Shown in pieces: positions 1 to 7,773 of a DNA stretch of 11,980 nucleotides. The notes beneath the pieces were generated by a model. The model saw only the letters and a list, made by a program, of their open reading frames with translations, made no database searches and had not been told where the DNA came from. The stretch is from Bacteroidales bacterium (GTDB lineage: Bacteria > Bacteroidota > Bacteroidia > Bacteroidales > JAOZVK01), in NCBI GenBank assembly GCA_029938185.1, contig JAOZVK010000024.1, positions 11,877 to 23,856 of the forward strand. The letters run 5' to 3'. Position 1 is the stretch's first letter, and the number at the start of each line of letters is the position of its first letter. Position numbers and translations under genes: made by a program.

Positions 1-58
1 CCACAAAACCACTGACATCCAAGCAAATGATATAAACTTTTTTTTTTCTTTGTGCAGA
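1..58. other. Window edge downstream of the last operon gene
   Basis: These 58 bases follow the kinase stop codon. They contain a run of ten Ts on the plus strand (38-47) and no hairpin that would make a convincing terminator. A minus-strand ATG at 18-16 could start a further gene, but only six codons are visible, so nothing is called. Confidence 0.4.
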
Positions 59-2440
59 TTATTCTCCACATGCCATAATTTTATATAGTTTGAATGTATC
101 ATCATTTATTACGTCTCTATTCCCAAGCGATATTACTTTTTTAAAATCCCTACAAGCTCCTGTTTTATTATCGTTTTTGTATTTTGCAAAACCTCTGTAA
201 TAATAGCCATTTGTAGATTGCGGATTAAATTCAAGAAACTTTGTAAAATCAGCTATTGCCTCAGTATAATTCTCATATTCAAAAGCATATATTTTACCTC
301 TTAAAAAGTAAACATCTGAATAATTTGGGTCTATTTTTAGAACTTCATCAATGTCTTTCATTGCTCCGTCAAAATCATCTGAATCGTATCTTTTAAATGC
401 TCGTTTTGAGTAGTAGCGTTTTTGTAATGCTGGTTCATCTGCAAAGGTTATCGCTGATGTATAGTCGTTTAGTGCTTTTGAAGTATTGTATAAATTACTG
501 TAACAAATGCCTCTGTAATAATAATGTTCCGAGTTTTTTTCTTTTGAATTATCTATTGCTTTTGTATAATAGCTTACTGCTTTATTATAATTTTCAAGCG
601 AATGATTAGCTTGTGCGATATTATAATAATATTTAGCTTTTTCATCTCTTTTTTTTGCTTCATTGTTAAAATAGTTATCTGCTTTTTCAACTGCTTTTTC
701 AAAATCATTTATTGCATTTTTATGCTCTTCTTTTATAGCATAAACTCTCCCCCTTTTATAAAGGGCATCGGCATCATCAGGATTATTATCTATCCATTCT
801 GTCAAATCAGAAACAGCAACTCCATAATTCCTATTCATAAAATTCAACCAACCAGATAAATTTTTATTTAATTCATCAGGTATCGTGTTCTCTTTTATAT
901 TTATATTGTAAAAATGCCAACCTCCTACATTTTCTAATGTTCCTTCTATTAAGTGAACTTGTTTTACAGTTTCCGGTAAAGGTTCAAATACAAGTAAAAA
1001 ATTTAAAGTATCTCCTTTGTCAAAAAGCATATCATTATTTCTGTCGTTTGGAACATTTAAGCTGTATTGCATTTGATATTCTTTTTGCGTTTCTACATCT
1101 ATAAGCCTGTTTATGTATTCTTCATTGTTAATTTCCACCCATAAAGATTGTGCAGAATCTCTGCTTACATAGTGTAAATAAAAAATTGTTGCAGTATCGC
1201 TTATTTCAATTCTTCTCAAAGTTATGTCTTCTGATGAAGGGCAAGACATGTCAATTGTTATTATTTCAGTAGTTGAACGAATTAAAAACCAGTAATATGC
1301 AAAACCTGCAATCAAAATTATCGGTAATAAAATTAATAATATTTTACCAAAACTACTTTTTCCTTTTGACCTTTTCTTTTTAGTCTTTCTTTTTGTAGGT
1401 GTATTAGGAGTGATATTATTTTCAATTTCTTGAATTTCTGAATTCGTTAATTTTAGCTCTTTTTGTTTTTGAGTTAATAAATTTCTTTCGTTTGTTGAAA
1501 TGTCGCCGTCTTCGTAAAATGCCTCAAATAAAGTTTTATATTCTTGTTTTAGCTCTTCTTGTGATGATACTTTTTTAACGTTCCAATGTCCGTGTTTTTG
1601 ATAATATTGTGCATGCTCTTTTATCTCAGTTGCTGTTGGTCTATCCCAAGGTTCTTTTGATAAACATCTTTTTATAAGATTATTTAAACCATCAGAATAA
1701 TTATCCGGAATGTTTGGAACTTCAAGACCTGTTTGATACAGCATTGTTCCTCCCATTTCTCCAAAAGGAAAATCAGCTGTTGTCATTTCAAAAAGAGAAA
1801 CACCGAATGAAAAAATATCATTTGCTTTGATTGGTTTTCGTTGTGAATAATCTTTACTGAAAAGCTCGGGTGCTCTGTATGCGTTTGGAGCTGTTCCTGA
1901 ACTGTTCATTCGTTTTTTGTCTATTGTTTTACGACTTGCTGCAACGCTTTTTGTCAGAGTTCGTCGCATCTCGTTACTAATTCCAAAATCTGTAAGCAAA
2001 TAATTACTGTTATCATCAATTAGGAAATTATCAGGTTTTATGTCCCTATGAATAATAGGCGGATTTGTATTGTGTATATATTCAATACTTGATGAAATAT
2101 GTAATATTAATTTTGCTAATTCATCTTCTGAAATTTTTCCTGCTTTTTTTAATGCCGTTCCCTGTGAGCAATATGTCATCACTATAAAAGGTTGCCCCTC
2201 GTAAATATTGAAATATGATGGTGTGAGAACATTGGTATGAGTTAAATTAAACCCTTTTTTAAATTCTTCTTTTGCTTGTTCTTGACCTTCTTTATCAAGA
2301 CGAATATAAATTTTAAGGGCAATTATTAAATCTGTTTGCGTATCTTTGGCTTTCCAAACTTCTGCGAAACCTCCGAGACCAATTTGCTCTAAAAGCAAAT
2401 AATTGTCGGCAAATATTGTATTTTCTGTAAAATTTTGCAT
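59..2440 (-). CDS. Receptor-like Ser/Thr kinase with membrane helix, beta domain and TPR repeats
   Basis: This 793-residue protein begins with an intact Hanks-type kinase (about 14-280): GLGGFAEVWKA (21-31), Lys43 in ALKIY, HRDIKPDN (131-138, catalytic Asp133), DFG (151-153), APE (190-192), DIFSFG (208-213) and RPT in subdomain XI. Residues about 295-342 form a short helical segment (EDGDIST, then ERNLL and LTNSEIQEIE) that recalls TerB-like helical pairs. A very basic stretch (349-361) precedes a membrane helix (about 367-387), which places the kinase inside the cell. Outside lie a beta-rich region (about 393-520) and some six TPR-like repeats (about 540-780), for example ALYKRGRVYAIKEEHKNAI. 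TPRs bind proteins, so this may be the sensing or docking end. It is the last complete gene of the operon here, 18 bases after the phosphatase. All catalytic residues appear intact. Confidence 0.93.
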   Translation of the reverse strand: MQNFTENTIFADNYLLLEQIGLGGFAEVWKAKDTQTDLIIALKIYIRLDKEGQEQAKEEFKKGFNLTHTNVLTPSYFNIYEGQPFIVMTYCSQGTALKKAGKISEDELAKLILHISSSIEYIHNTNPPIIHRDIKPDNFLIDDNSNYLLTDFGISNEMRRTLTKSVAASRKTIDKKRMNSSGTAPNAYRAPELFSKDYSQRKPIKANDIFSFGVSLFEMTTADFPFGEMGGTMLYQTGLEVPNIPDNYSDGLNNLIKRCLSKEPWDRPTATEIKEHAQYYQKHGHWNVKKVSSQEELKQEYKTLFEAFYEDGDISTNERNLLTQKQKELKLTNSEIQEIENNITPNTPTKRKTKKKRSKGKSSFGKILLILLPIILIAGFAYYWFLIRSTTEIITIDMSCPSSEDITLRRIEISDTATIFYLHYVSRDSAQSLWVEINNEEYINRLIDVETQKEYQMQYSLNVPNDRNNDMLFDKGDTLNFLLVFEPLPETVKQVHLIEGTLENVGGWHFYNINIKENTIPDELNKNLSGWLNFMNRNYGVAVSDLTEWIDNNPDDADALYKRGRVYAIKEEHKNAINDFEKAVEKADNYFNNEAKKRDEKAKYYYNIAQANHSLENYNKAVSYYTKAIDNSKEKNSEHYYYRGICYSNLYNTSKALNDYTSAITFADEPALQKRYYSKRAFKRYDSDDFDGAMKDIDEVLKIDPNYSDVYFLRGKIYAFEYENYTEAIADFTKFLEFNPQSTNGYYYRGFAKYKNDNKTGACRDFKKVISLGNRDVINDDTFKLYKIMACGE

Positions 2441-2458
2441 ATTTATTTAAGTTTTAAT

Positions 2459-4363
2459 TTAGTCAATTCTCAGACCTCTGAGATTAATATAATATTCTTC
2501 ATTTCTTACATTTGTTACTTTGGCTTTACCATTATTAAAATATCCTTTCGGTGTCCAAAATTCTTGCGGTAGTATTTTAGGTATGCCATTTTTATCAATT
2601 ACCCCCCAACCTTTACTTGTTTTATAAAAAGCATATCCTTCATGAAATTGAAGTGCGACTAAGTATTTACAAGTAATTTTTATTTTATTGTCAATTCCGA
2701 TATAACCCCATTTATTATCTTTTTTTATAGGGCTTAAACCTATATTGTCAGGGTCTTTTGTTTTATCATATTTACCTGTATTACTAATTTCAACCTTAAC
2801 CTTATTTGTATCCACCTCTGGTGTAATATTTTCTTTTTCAGGCAAATTTATTTTAACTGTTTTACAAAAGATACTATTGAAAGTTTCTAATTGTTTAAAA
2901 GCATCTTTGAATTTTTTCGAATTGATATTTAGACTTCCTCTTAATTCAATTAGCTTAACAATTTTAGTGCATACATCAATTTTATTATTCTCATTTTTTG
3001 TTGTGAAATAATTTTCATATGCTAATTTCACTGCACCAATTTGGTTTGTAAAATTATTAGTATTAGTCCCACTTGCTCCGACTTTTATAAGTGCATCTTT
3101 TATATTTTCTAAGATAGGTAGTAATTGTTCTAATACAAGGTTTTCATCAATTATTGGTAATTCTGAATTATTTGTAGTGTCAGTTTCTGTATTTTCTTCG
3201 TTTGATGGTTCATTATTATTATCTGTAATATTTTGAGGTAACTTAATCCGATTAATTACTAATGTGTCATTATGTCTTACTAAAACAGTGTCATTATTTA
3301 CTGTTAATAATGTATCACCTTTGTTAATACGAATTGTATCTTGAATAATATTGTCATTTTTTGTTACTGCAAGCATATCACTTTGAGCAATAACAAAATT
3401 TTGTTTTTCTGTTTCTTCTTTTTTGTGAAAAAACTTTAAATAAACAAACACAATCAAAAATGCAAACACGGCAATACCTGCATATTTTACATAAGTTTTT
3501 AATTTGGCAGTTACATTTTTTGCGGGAACAAAAGCACTGCCTACTTTTTCAATTTCTGCAATTGCAATAGTAATATTATCATGCCCGCCAGCTTTGTTTG
3601 ATTCTTCAATAAGTGTATCAACACATGAATTTATATCAATATTTTTTTCAAATACTTCTCTTATCTGAATATCTTGTAACATTGCATTTAAACCATCGCT
3701 ACATAATAAAATTTTATCGCCCTCGTGTAATTCATAAGATTTAAAATCTGGTTTAGGTTTATGTTTTTCATCTCCGAGACTTTGAGAAACAATATTACTG
3801 TCGGGGTGATAAAATGCTTGTTCTTCTGTCAGTTTACCATCATCAATAAGTTCTTGAACATAGGAATGGTCTTTTGATAATGCCTGCAAACCGCTTGCCT
3901 GATTGTAACGATAACAACGGCTGTCTCCCGACCAGGAAACGTAAACTTTATTGGTATAAATCCAAGCCAAAATAATGGTTGTCCCCATACCTTCGGTTTC
4001 TTTGTCTTCTTTTTGATTTTTTACAATTTTTTCATTTGCTGATAAAATTGCATTTTTCATAAAAGATTTCATTTTGCTTTCGTCCTGCAAAACTTCGGTT
4101 CTTAAATTTACCGAAAAATATTCTTGTATTCCCTCTTTGGCTAATCTTGAAGCTACTTCTCCGGCATTCATTCCGCCCATACCGTCTGCCACAATTATAA
4201 GCGAGCCAAATTCTCCGAGTTCGTAGTTTTCTGTTTTTTCAAAAAACTTCCATTGATTATTTTTCAAATCGGGGCAAAAAAGATGGTCGTCCTCATTATG
4301 GTCTCGTTCAACTCCTTTATCTGTTTTTGCCGAAATTTTTAGTATTGTTTTATTTTTTGACAT
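2459..4363 (-). CDS. PP2C-family Ser/Thr phosphatase with membrane helix and WG repeats
   Basis: Residues 1-272 form a complete PP2C (PPM) phosphatase: RDHNED (20-25), VADGMGG (58-64, metal ligand Asp60), WSGDSR (144-149), CSDGLNAML (221-229, Asp223) and GGHDNIT (259-265, Asp262). These are the residues that bind two Mn/Mg ions and phosphate. A membrane helix follows at about 293-311. The remaining 320 residues are a low-complexity Asn/Thr/Glu-rich linker (about 375-402), a helical segment (405-500), and WG-type repeats starting at KWGYIGIDNK (551) and GWGVIDKNG (585). WG repeats are beta modules seen in many Bacteroidota proteins. The phosphatase presumably reverses the action of the two operon kinases. 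Basic residues flank both sides of the helix, so the side on which the WG part lies is less certain than for the protease and kinase. Stand-alone PP2C proteins are near 250 residues, so this one has a large added sensor or anchor. Confidence 0.92.
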   Translation of the reverse strand: MSKNKTILKISAKTDKGVERDHNEDDHLFCPDLKNNQWKFFEKTENYELGEFGSLIIVADGMGGMNAGEVASRLAKEGIQEYFSVNLRTEVLQDESKMKSFMKNAILSANEKIVKNQKEDKETEGMGTTIILAWIYTNKVYVSWSGDSRCYRYNQASGLQALSKDHSYVQELIDDGKLTEEQAFYHPDSNIVSQSLGDEKHKPKPDFKSYELHEGDKILLCSDGLNAMLQDIQIREVFEKNIDINSCVDTLIEESNKAGGHDNITIAIAEIEKVGSAFVPAKNVTAKLKTYVKYAGIAVFAFLIVFVYLKFFHKKEETEKQNFVIAQSDMLAVTKNDNIIQDTIRINKGDTLLTVNNDTVLVRHNDTLVINRIKLPQNITDNNNEPSNEENTETDTTNNSELPIIDENLVLEQLLPILENIKDALIKVGASGTNTNNFTNQIGAVKLAYENYFTTKNENNKIDVCTKIVKLIELRGSLNINSKKFKDAFKQLETFNSIFCKTVKINLPEKENITPEVDTNKVKVEISNTGKYDKTKDPDNIGLSPIKKDNKWGYIGIDNKIKITCKYLVALQFHEGYAFYKTSKGWGVIDKNGIPKILPQEFWTPKGYFNNGKAKVTNVRNEEYYINLRGLRID

Positions 4364-4592
4364 ATTTCATGTATTTGAACGTTAATAACAATTTTTGAGA
4401 TAAAAATAAATGATGCAATTTTTTTTCATGAAATTTTTCAATTTCTTGTTTGGTATATATGGAATAAGTATGATTAAAGAGTTCAAAAAAATTACTCATT
4501 TTTTCTTTATAATCAAGTGCTTTTAAATTTTTAAGTTCGTATTTATTAAACTTATCCATTTTTGCCAAGTATGTGTTTATTTGTTGTTTCAT
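4350..4592 (-). CDS. Small helical protein, likely partner of the nucleotidyltransferase
   Basis: This 80-residue, lysine-rich protein is predicted to be all alpha-helical. It has no signal peptide or membrane segment and no motif I recognise. Its start overlaps the nucleotidyltransferase stop (ATGA, 4589-4592) and its 3' end overlaps the first 14 bases of the PP2C gene, so it is embedded in the operon. Overlap with the upstream gene is typical of two-gene toxin-antitoxin pairs, in which a small protein would hold the nucleotidyltransferase in check. It is too short for, and lacks, the RX4-6H signature of the HEPN partners seen in MNT/HEPN modules. Its coding status rests on the overlaps and on filling the gap; its function is unknown. 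Confidence 0.65.
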   Translation of the reverse strand: MKQQINTYLAKMDKFNKYELKNLKALDYKEKMSNFFELFNHTYSIYTKQEIEKFHEKKLHHLFLSQKLLLTFKYMKYVKK

Positions 4593-5134
4593 TGTTTCAT
4601 ATTTTTTATATCATTATACATTTTAGGGTTTTCCAGAATTTGAGACAGTTGTTTTACATTTTCTAATAAGTATTTCCAATTTATTTTTTCCTGATTTATT
4701 TCAGTCATTGTTTCAATATCCAACCAATCTTTATTACGTTGCGAAACAGATTTTTGAATTATTAAATCTTCTATTGAACATACTTTCATTTTTATTTCGC
4801 CAAATTCATAGAATTTAGAATTTTGTATTGCCTTGAATTCAAATTCTATTCCTGCAAATACAATATCAATTTTAACATTGTCAATTTCTGCCGGTAACAC
4901 GTTTGTTTCGTTTATAAACTCAATAGGTTTTTCGGGCAAAATTTTTGCAATTTTCGACAGTTTTTTTACAAAATTGGGCAAACTATCAATCATATTGATT
5001 TGCACCTTAATATCTATATCAAAAGTTTGTCGCGGGTTTCCATGAATACTATTTGCAATACCTCCAAAAATCATATAAGGTATTTGATTTTCATCAAGAT
5101 GGTTAACTATCTTTTTTAATGCTTTTGTTATCAT
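4589..5134 (-). CDS. Nucleotidyltransferase-fold protein
   Basis: This 181-residue protein has the polymerase-beta-type nucleotidyltransferase motif: GG (24-25) in MIFGGIANSIHG, the DxD pair Asp39/Asp41 in TFDIDIKV, and a likely third acidic residue Asp90 in VKIDIVFAG. The later segment SIEDLIIQKSVSQRNKDWLDIETM (121-144, key residues E122-D123-L124, K128, R133, D136 and D139) resembles AbiEii-type and related stand-alone nucleotidyltransferases. Such proteins transfer nucleotides to RNA or protein targets and are often toxins, antitoxins or regulators in two-gene modules. It starts one base after the exported protein gene and its stop overlaps the start of the next gene as ATGA, so translation is coupled. 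The metal-binding aspartates appear intact, so activity is possible. Whether it belongs to the signalling machine or is a toxin-antitoxin module inside the operon cannot be decided here. Confidence 0.85.
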   Translation of the reverse strand: MITKALKKIVNHLDENQIPYMIFGGIANSIHGNPRQTFDIDIKVQINMIDSLPNFVKKLSKIAKILPEKPIEFINETNVLPAEIDNVKIDIVFAGIEFEFKAIQNSKFYEFGEIKMKVCSIEDLIIQKSVSQRNKDWLDIETMTEINQEKINWKYLLENVKQLSQILENPKMYNDIKNMKQ

Positions 5135-5135
5135 A

Positions 5136-6227
5136 TTAGTTGCATTTTTTAATTATTTTTTTTGGAATAAATTTACCTCTCGAATATTTACAAATGACTT
5201 CTTTTGTTTCACCTTTTTTTATGCAAATTGCTCCTTTGCCGTTTAGCGAAATTAGTATTTTGTCATTGCTTACAGGGATTTTTACAACTCCGTTTTCATC
5301 AGTGCAATATTCTTGTTCGGAATTAGCTGGTTTTATATTGCACAGGTTTTTTAAATTAAAACCGTCTTCGTGAACAAATTTAATAGTCGCAAAATTATTT
5401 TCATTTCTAATAACATTTAAAGTATCGTTACTTGTGTTTGCAACAATTATATTTTTATTTTTCGGAATTGTTGAAATATACCATTTTAAAGGGCGTTTAT
5501 TTAATATTCCGGTAAAAAAAAGTTCAATTTTTCCTATTGATATTTTTTCGTTAAAATAAATACCACCGAGTAAATTTTTTGTAATTATAGGTTTTTTTGC
5601 AATTGCATCAAGTTTATCATTTGTAAATTTAACAGGTAATCTGTAAATTGATAATTTAATATCGCAAGTATCATTAATTTTTATGTTTTCTTTTGTTGAT
5701 GCAAGAATTATCCAAGAATTTCCCTCTTTCTTTTCTTTTATATTTTTTATTTCGGTTAAACTGTCTTTTAAGTTTATATTACAAATTGAGAATTTATATA
5801 ATAAAGTGTCATAATTTGTAGCTTGTATTTCCGACAAATTGATTGATTTAAAATTTGTTTCGTTAATTTTACGAACTGCAATTTTGCTTAATTCTGGTCT
5901 GATAGCATTATTATTTCTGTATTCTTCAAAATTTTCATCAAAATGCCAAGGTGTTTTTATACTATTTTCGCACCAGAGTTTATTATCTGATAATACAGCA
6001 AGTCTGTAAATTCTGCCGAAATAATCGTTACCACCCAAACCGTATTCATTTGGATTTACACTTGTTGTGTCTTTTAAAACATAATCCTGCCTTACAATAT
6101 ACAAAACGTCTTCGGTTGCTTGTTTTATAAAAGTTTGTTCGCTTGTTATAAAATTTATCTGGCTTACGGCTGTGAATGCCATAAACCAAATATTTATAAT
6201 TAATAAAAATATTATTTTTTTGTTCAT
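5136..6227 (-). CDS. Exported protein of unknown function
   Basis: I do not recognise this 363-residue protein. It begins with a clear signal peptide: MNKK, a hydrophobic core to about residue 20, then VSQ before a likely cleavage near 22-24. The rest is mostly predicted beta strand. Landmarks are GLGGNDYFGRIYRLAVL (63-79), TPWHFDENFEEYR (92-104), and a C-terminal stretch with DENGVVKIPV (310-319) and ISLNGKGAICIKKGE (326-340) that reads like a small beta-sandwich or regulatory-like domain. Cysteines at 297, 308, 335, 346 and 362 cluster near the C-terminus and could form disulfides. It lies 23 bases after the trypsin-like protease gene and one base before the nucleotidyltransferase gene. Its position and export suggest a periplasmic partner, inhibitor or substrate of the protease, but that is guesswork from context. 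Confidence 0.75.
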   Translation of the reverse strand: MNKKIIFLLIINIWFMAFTAVSQINFITSEQTFIKQATEDVLYIVRQDYVLKDTTSVNPNEYGLGGNDYFGRIYRLAVLSDNKLWCENSIKTPWHFDENFEEYRNNNAIRPELSKIAVRKINETNFKSINLSEIQATNYDTLLYKFSICNINLKDSLTEIKNIKEKKEGNSWIILASTKENIKINDTCDIKLSIYRLPVKFTNDKLDAIAKKPIITKNLLGGIYFNEKISIGKIELFFTGILNKRPLKWYISTIPKNKNIIVANTSNDTLNVIRNENNFATIKFVHEDGFNLKNLCNIKPANSEQEYCTDENGVVKIPVSNDKILISLNGKGAICIKKGETKEVICKYSRGKFIPKKIIKKCN

Positions 6228-6240
6228 GATTTTTAAATTT
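6228..6240 (-). promoter_or_regulatory. A/T-rich translation initiation tract, copy 2 of a shared 13-mer
   Basis: AAATTTAAAAATC abuts the ATG of the exported-protein gene and is identical to the tract before the ExbD-like gene. It is the only candidate initiation signal in the 23-base gap after the protease gene. Confidence 0.35.
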
Positions 6241-6250
6241 TAAAAGTTAA

Positions 6251-7759
6251 TTATCTGACTGCTGAAACAGGAACTATCATTCCTATTGTTTCACCTCTTC
6301 CAGCTGAAATTATTCCAACTGCTTCATACTTATTTTCAGTATTTAAAATGAATACAGGTCCTCCTGAATTACCATGATCAAATGAACGCCCTGTTATAGG
6401 AATTATACCATTATCTAATCCATCTCTTGCTACCGGACACGAGCTATAATATGGGGCAATATCTGTCAGAGAATTAGCTCCAGCACCTAACGGATAGCCT
6501 AATATATGTAATGCTGTGCTTTGTTGTAAATTTTGGGAAATAGTTGTATTTGCAGAAATGATACCTGTTTTGTTTGTTATATAACTTGCCCAATCTTTGC
6601 CATTAAGAGGCACTTTTGTAAACTGTAAACTATTTCCATTGTCATCATTGGTTACTGCAATTTCATCACTGGATTTGTCAAAATTAAAATCAGTATTTTT
6701 AAATGATAGAGTTGTTCCATCTGGCGAATAAGCTGTAAAATATGCAACAACTGTTCCGCCATTACTTGCTTGTAAATTTATATTTATCCCTGCAATATCA
6801 TCACTCCCAGCAAAAAACCATCCTTCAATAACATGCCTTGCTGTTATAAATTTTTTATTATCAAGAAGAAAACCAGTGCCTGTCCAACCATAATTTGTAG
6901 TTTCTTCAGAAACACCTTGATTTGACACTATTATTTTATCAACTGTTATAAAATAGACACTTGGATATAAGTAATCGAGTTCTGGTGGTAGTGTTGTTGT
7001 TGTTGTTGTTGGTGGTGTTGTTGGTGGTGGATTTGATGGATTTTCATTTACTATCTCTTGTAAATTTTCTAATTGTCTTTTTAATAAATTTTGAGTTGCT
7101 TCATTTTCTGATATTATTATACTCAATGAATCCGCATCACCTTCAAACTTATTTATATTTTGTGACAGTTCATTTAAAGTAATCATTTGTTCATCAATGA
7201 CTTTATTTTGTTGCCAAAGAAAAAATCCGAGTGATCCAAGAGCAAGCAAGAAAATAATAGAAATTACAGTTATCGCTTGTTTGTATGGTCTTAGTGCCTG
7301 TTGTCTGAAAAGACTTAATCGGCGTGTCATTCCTATTGATTTTACAGAGTTTTGAACAGGAATTAAAAAACCAAGTTTGGGACCCTCCATTGATAATTGA
7401 ATTTCATCGCCGTTTTGCAGGAAAAATTGTTTTGCAACAGGTTGTCCGTTTATTAGTGTCGGGTTGCTTTTTGAAAGATTTTTTAAAACCCAATTATTGC
7501 CTTCTTTTGTAATTGCAGCATGAGTTCCGCTTACAGTTCCAAATTCTTCGCCAAATCTAACTTGACATTTCGGGTCTCTGCCAAGTTCTATATAATCAAT
7601 AATAATTTCTTGATGCTGTCCTGCATGATATTTATCTGAACTTACTTTATGTTCAAGAATATAATAAGTCCGACCGCCTCCGCCAAACAATGATTTCATT
7701 CCGGCACCAACAGATTGCGATAATTTGCTGGATTTTTTTACTGTTTCTCTTGTTGCCAT
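6251..7759 (-). CDS. FHA-transmembrane-trypsin-like serine protease
   Basis: This 502-residue protein has three parts. Residues about 50-134 are an FHA domain: IELGRDPKCQVRF, VSGTHAAI (SxxH retained) and SKSNPTLING near the NGT position. A membrane helix spans about 162-182, preceded by a basic stretch (RRLSLFRQQALRPYK), which puts the FHA domain inside the cell. A short coiled coil (about 185-240) and a Pro/Thr linker (244-259) lead to a trypsin-fold protease (about 265-502): His309 in FITARHVIEG, likely Asp365 in SSDEIAV, and Ser465 in DHGNSGGPVF. The catalytic set appears complete, so an active protease on the periplasmic side is predicted. The FHA domain would couple it to the kinases encoded nearby. 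No signal peptide is needed, as the internal helix serves as anchor. Substrates cannot be read from the sequence. HtrA-like PDZ domains are absent. Confidence 0.9.
   Translation of the reverse strand: MATRETVKKSSKLSQSVGAGMKSLFGGGGRTYYILEHKVSSDKYHAGQHQEIIIDYIELGRDPKCQVRFGEEFGTVSGTHAAITKEGNNWVLKNLSKSNPTLINGQPVAKQFFLQNGDEIQLSMEGPKLGFLIPVQNSVKSIGMTRRLSLFRQQALRPYKQAITVISIIFLLALGSLGFFLWQQNKVIDEQMITLNELSQNINKFEGDADSLSIIISENEATQNLLKRQLENLQEIVNENPSNPPPTTPPTTTTTTLPPELDYLYPSVYFITVDKIIVSNQGVSEETTNYGWTGTGFLLDNKKFITARHVIEGWFFAGSDDIAGININLQASNGGTVVAYFTAYSPDGTTLSFKNTDFNFDKSSDEIAVTNDDNGNSLQFTKVPLNGKDWASYITNKTGIISANTTISQNLQQSTALHILGYPLGAGANSLTDIAPYYSSCPVARDGLDNGIIPITGRSFDHGNSGGPVFILNTENKYEAVGIISAGRGETIGMIVPVSAVR
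6993..7010. repeat. Trinucleotide repeat (GTT)6 encoding a poly-threonine linker
   Basis: Six perfect GTT units on the plus strand (ACA codons on the minus strand) sit within a wider ACA/CCA-rich tract of about 6982-7031. The tract encodes the Pro/Thr linker between the coiled coil and the trypsin domain. Slippage by whole units would change linker length without shifting frame. Confidence 0.9.
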
Positions 7760-7773
7760 GAGTTATTTTATTT

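Noticed and set aside
1..58. Minus-strand peptide KKVYIICLDVSGFV after the kinase stop, resembling the start of a von Willebrand A domain
   Set aside because: It is in the same frame as the kinase after its stop, has no ATG in view, and is cut by the window edge. A vWA gene would fit the context, but 14 residues cannot support a call.
1..58. T10 tract at 38-47 as a terminator
   Set aside because: On the transcribed strand it reads as a run of A, not U, and no GC-rich hairpin is next to it.
397..859. Two plus-strand open frames with hydrophobic Ile/Phe/Leu-rich translations
   Set aside because: They are opposite the TPR region of the receptor-like kinase. The apparent membrane-like composition comes from reading AT-rich Asn/Lys/Tyr codons backwards.
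4350..5134. MNT/HEPN toxin-antitoxin pair
   Set aside because: The second protein has only 80 residues and no visible RX4-6H motif, so it is not a recognisable HEPN toxin.
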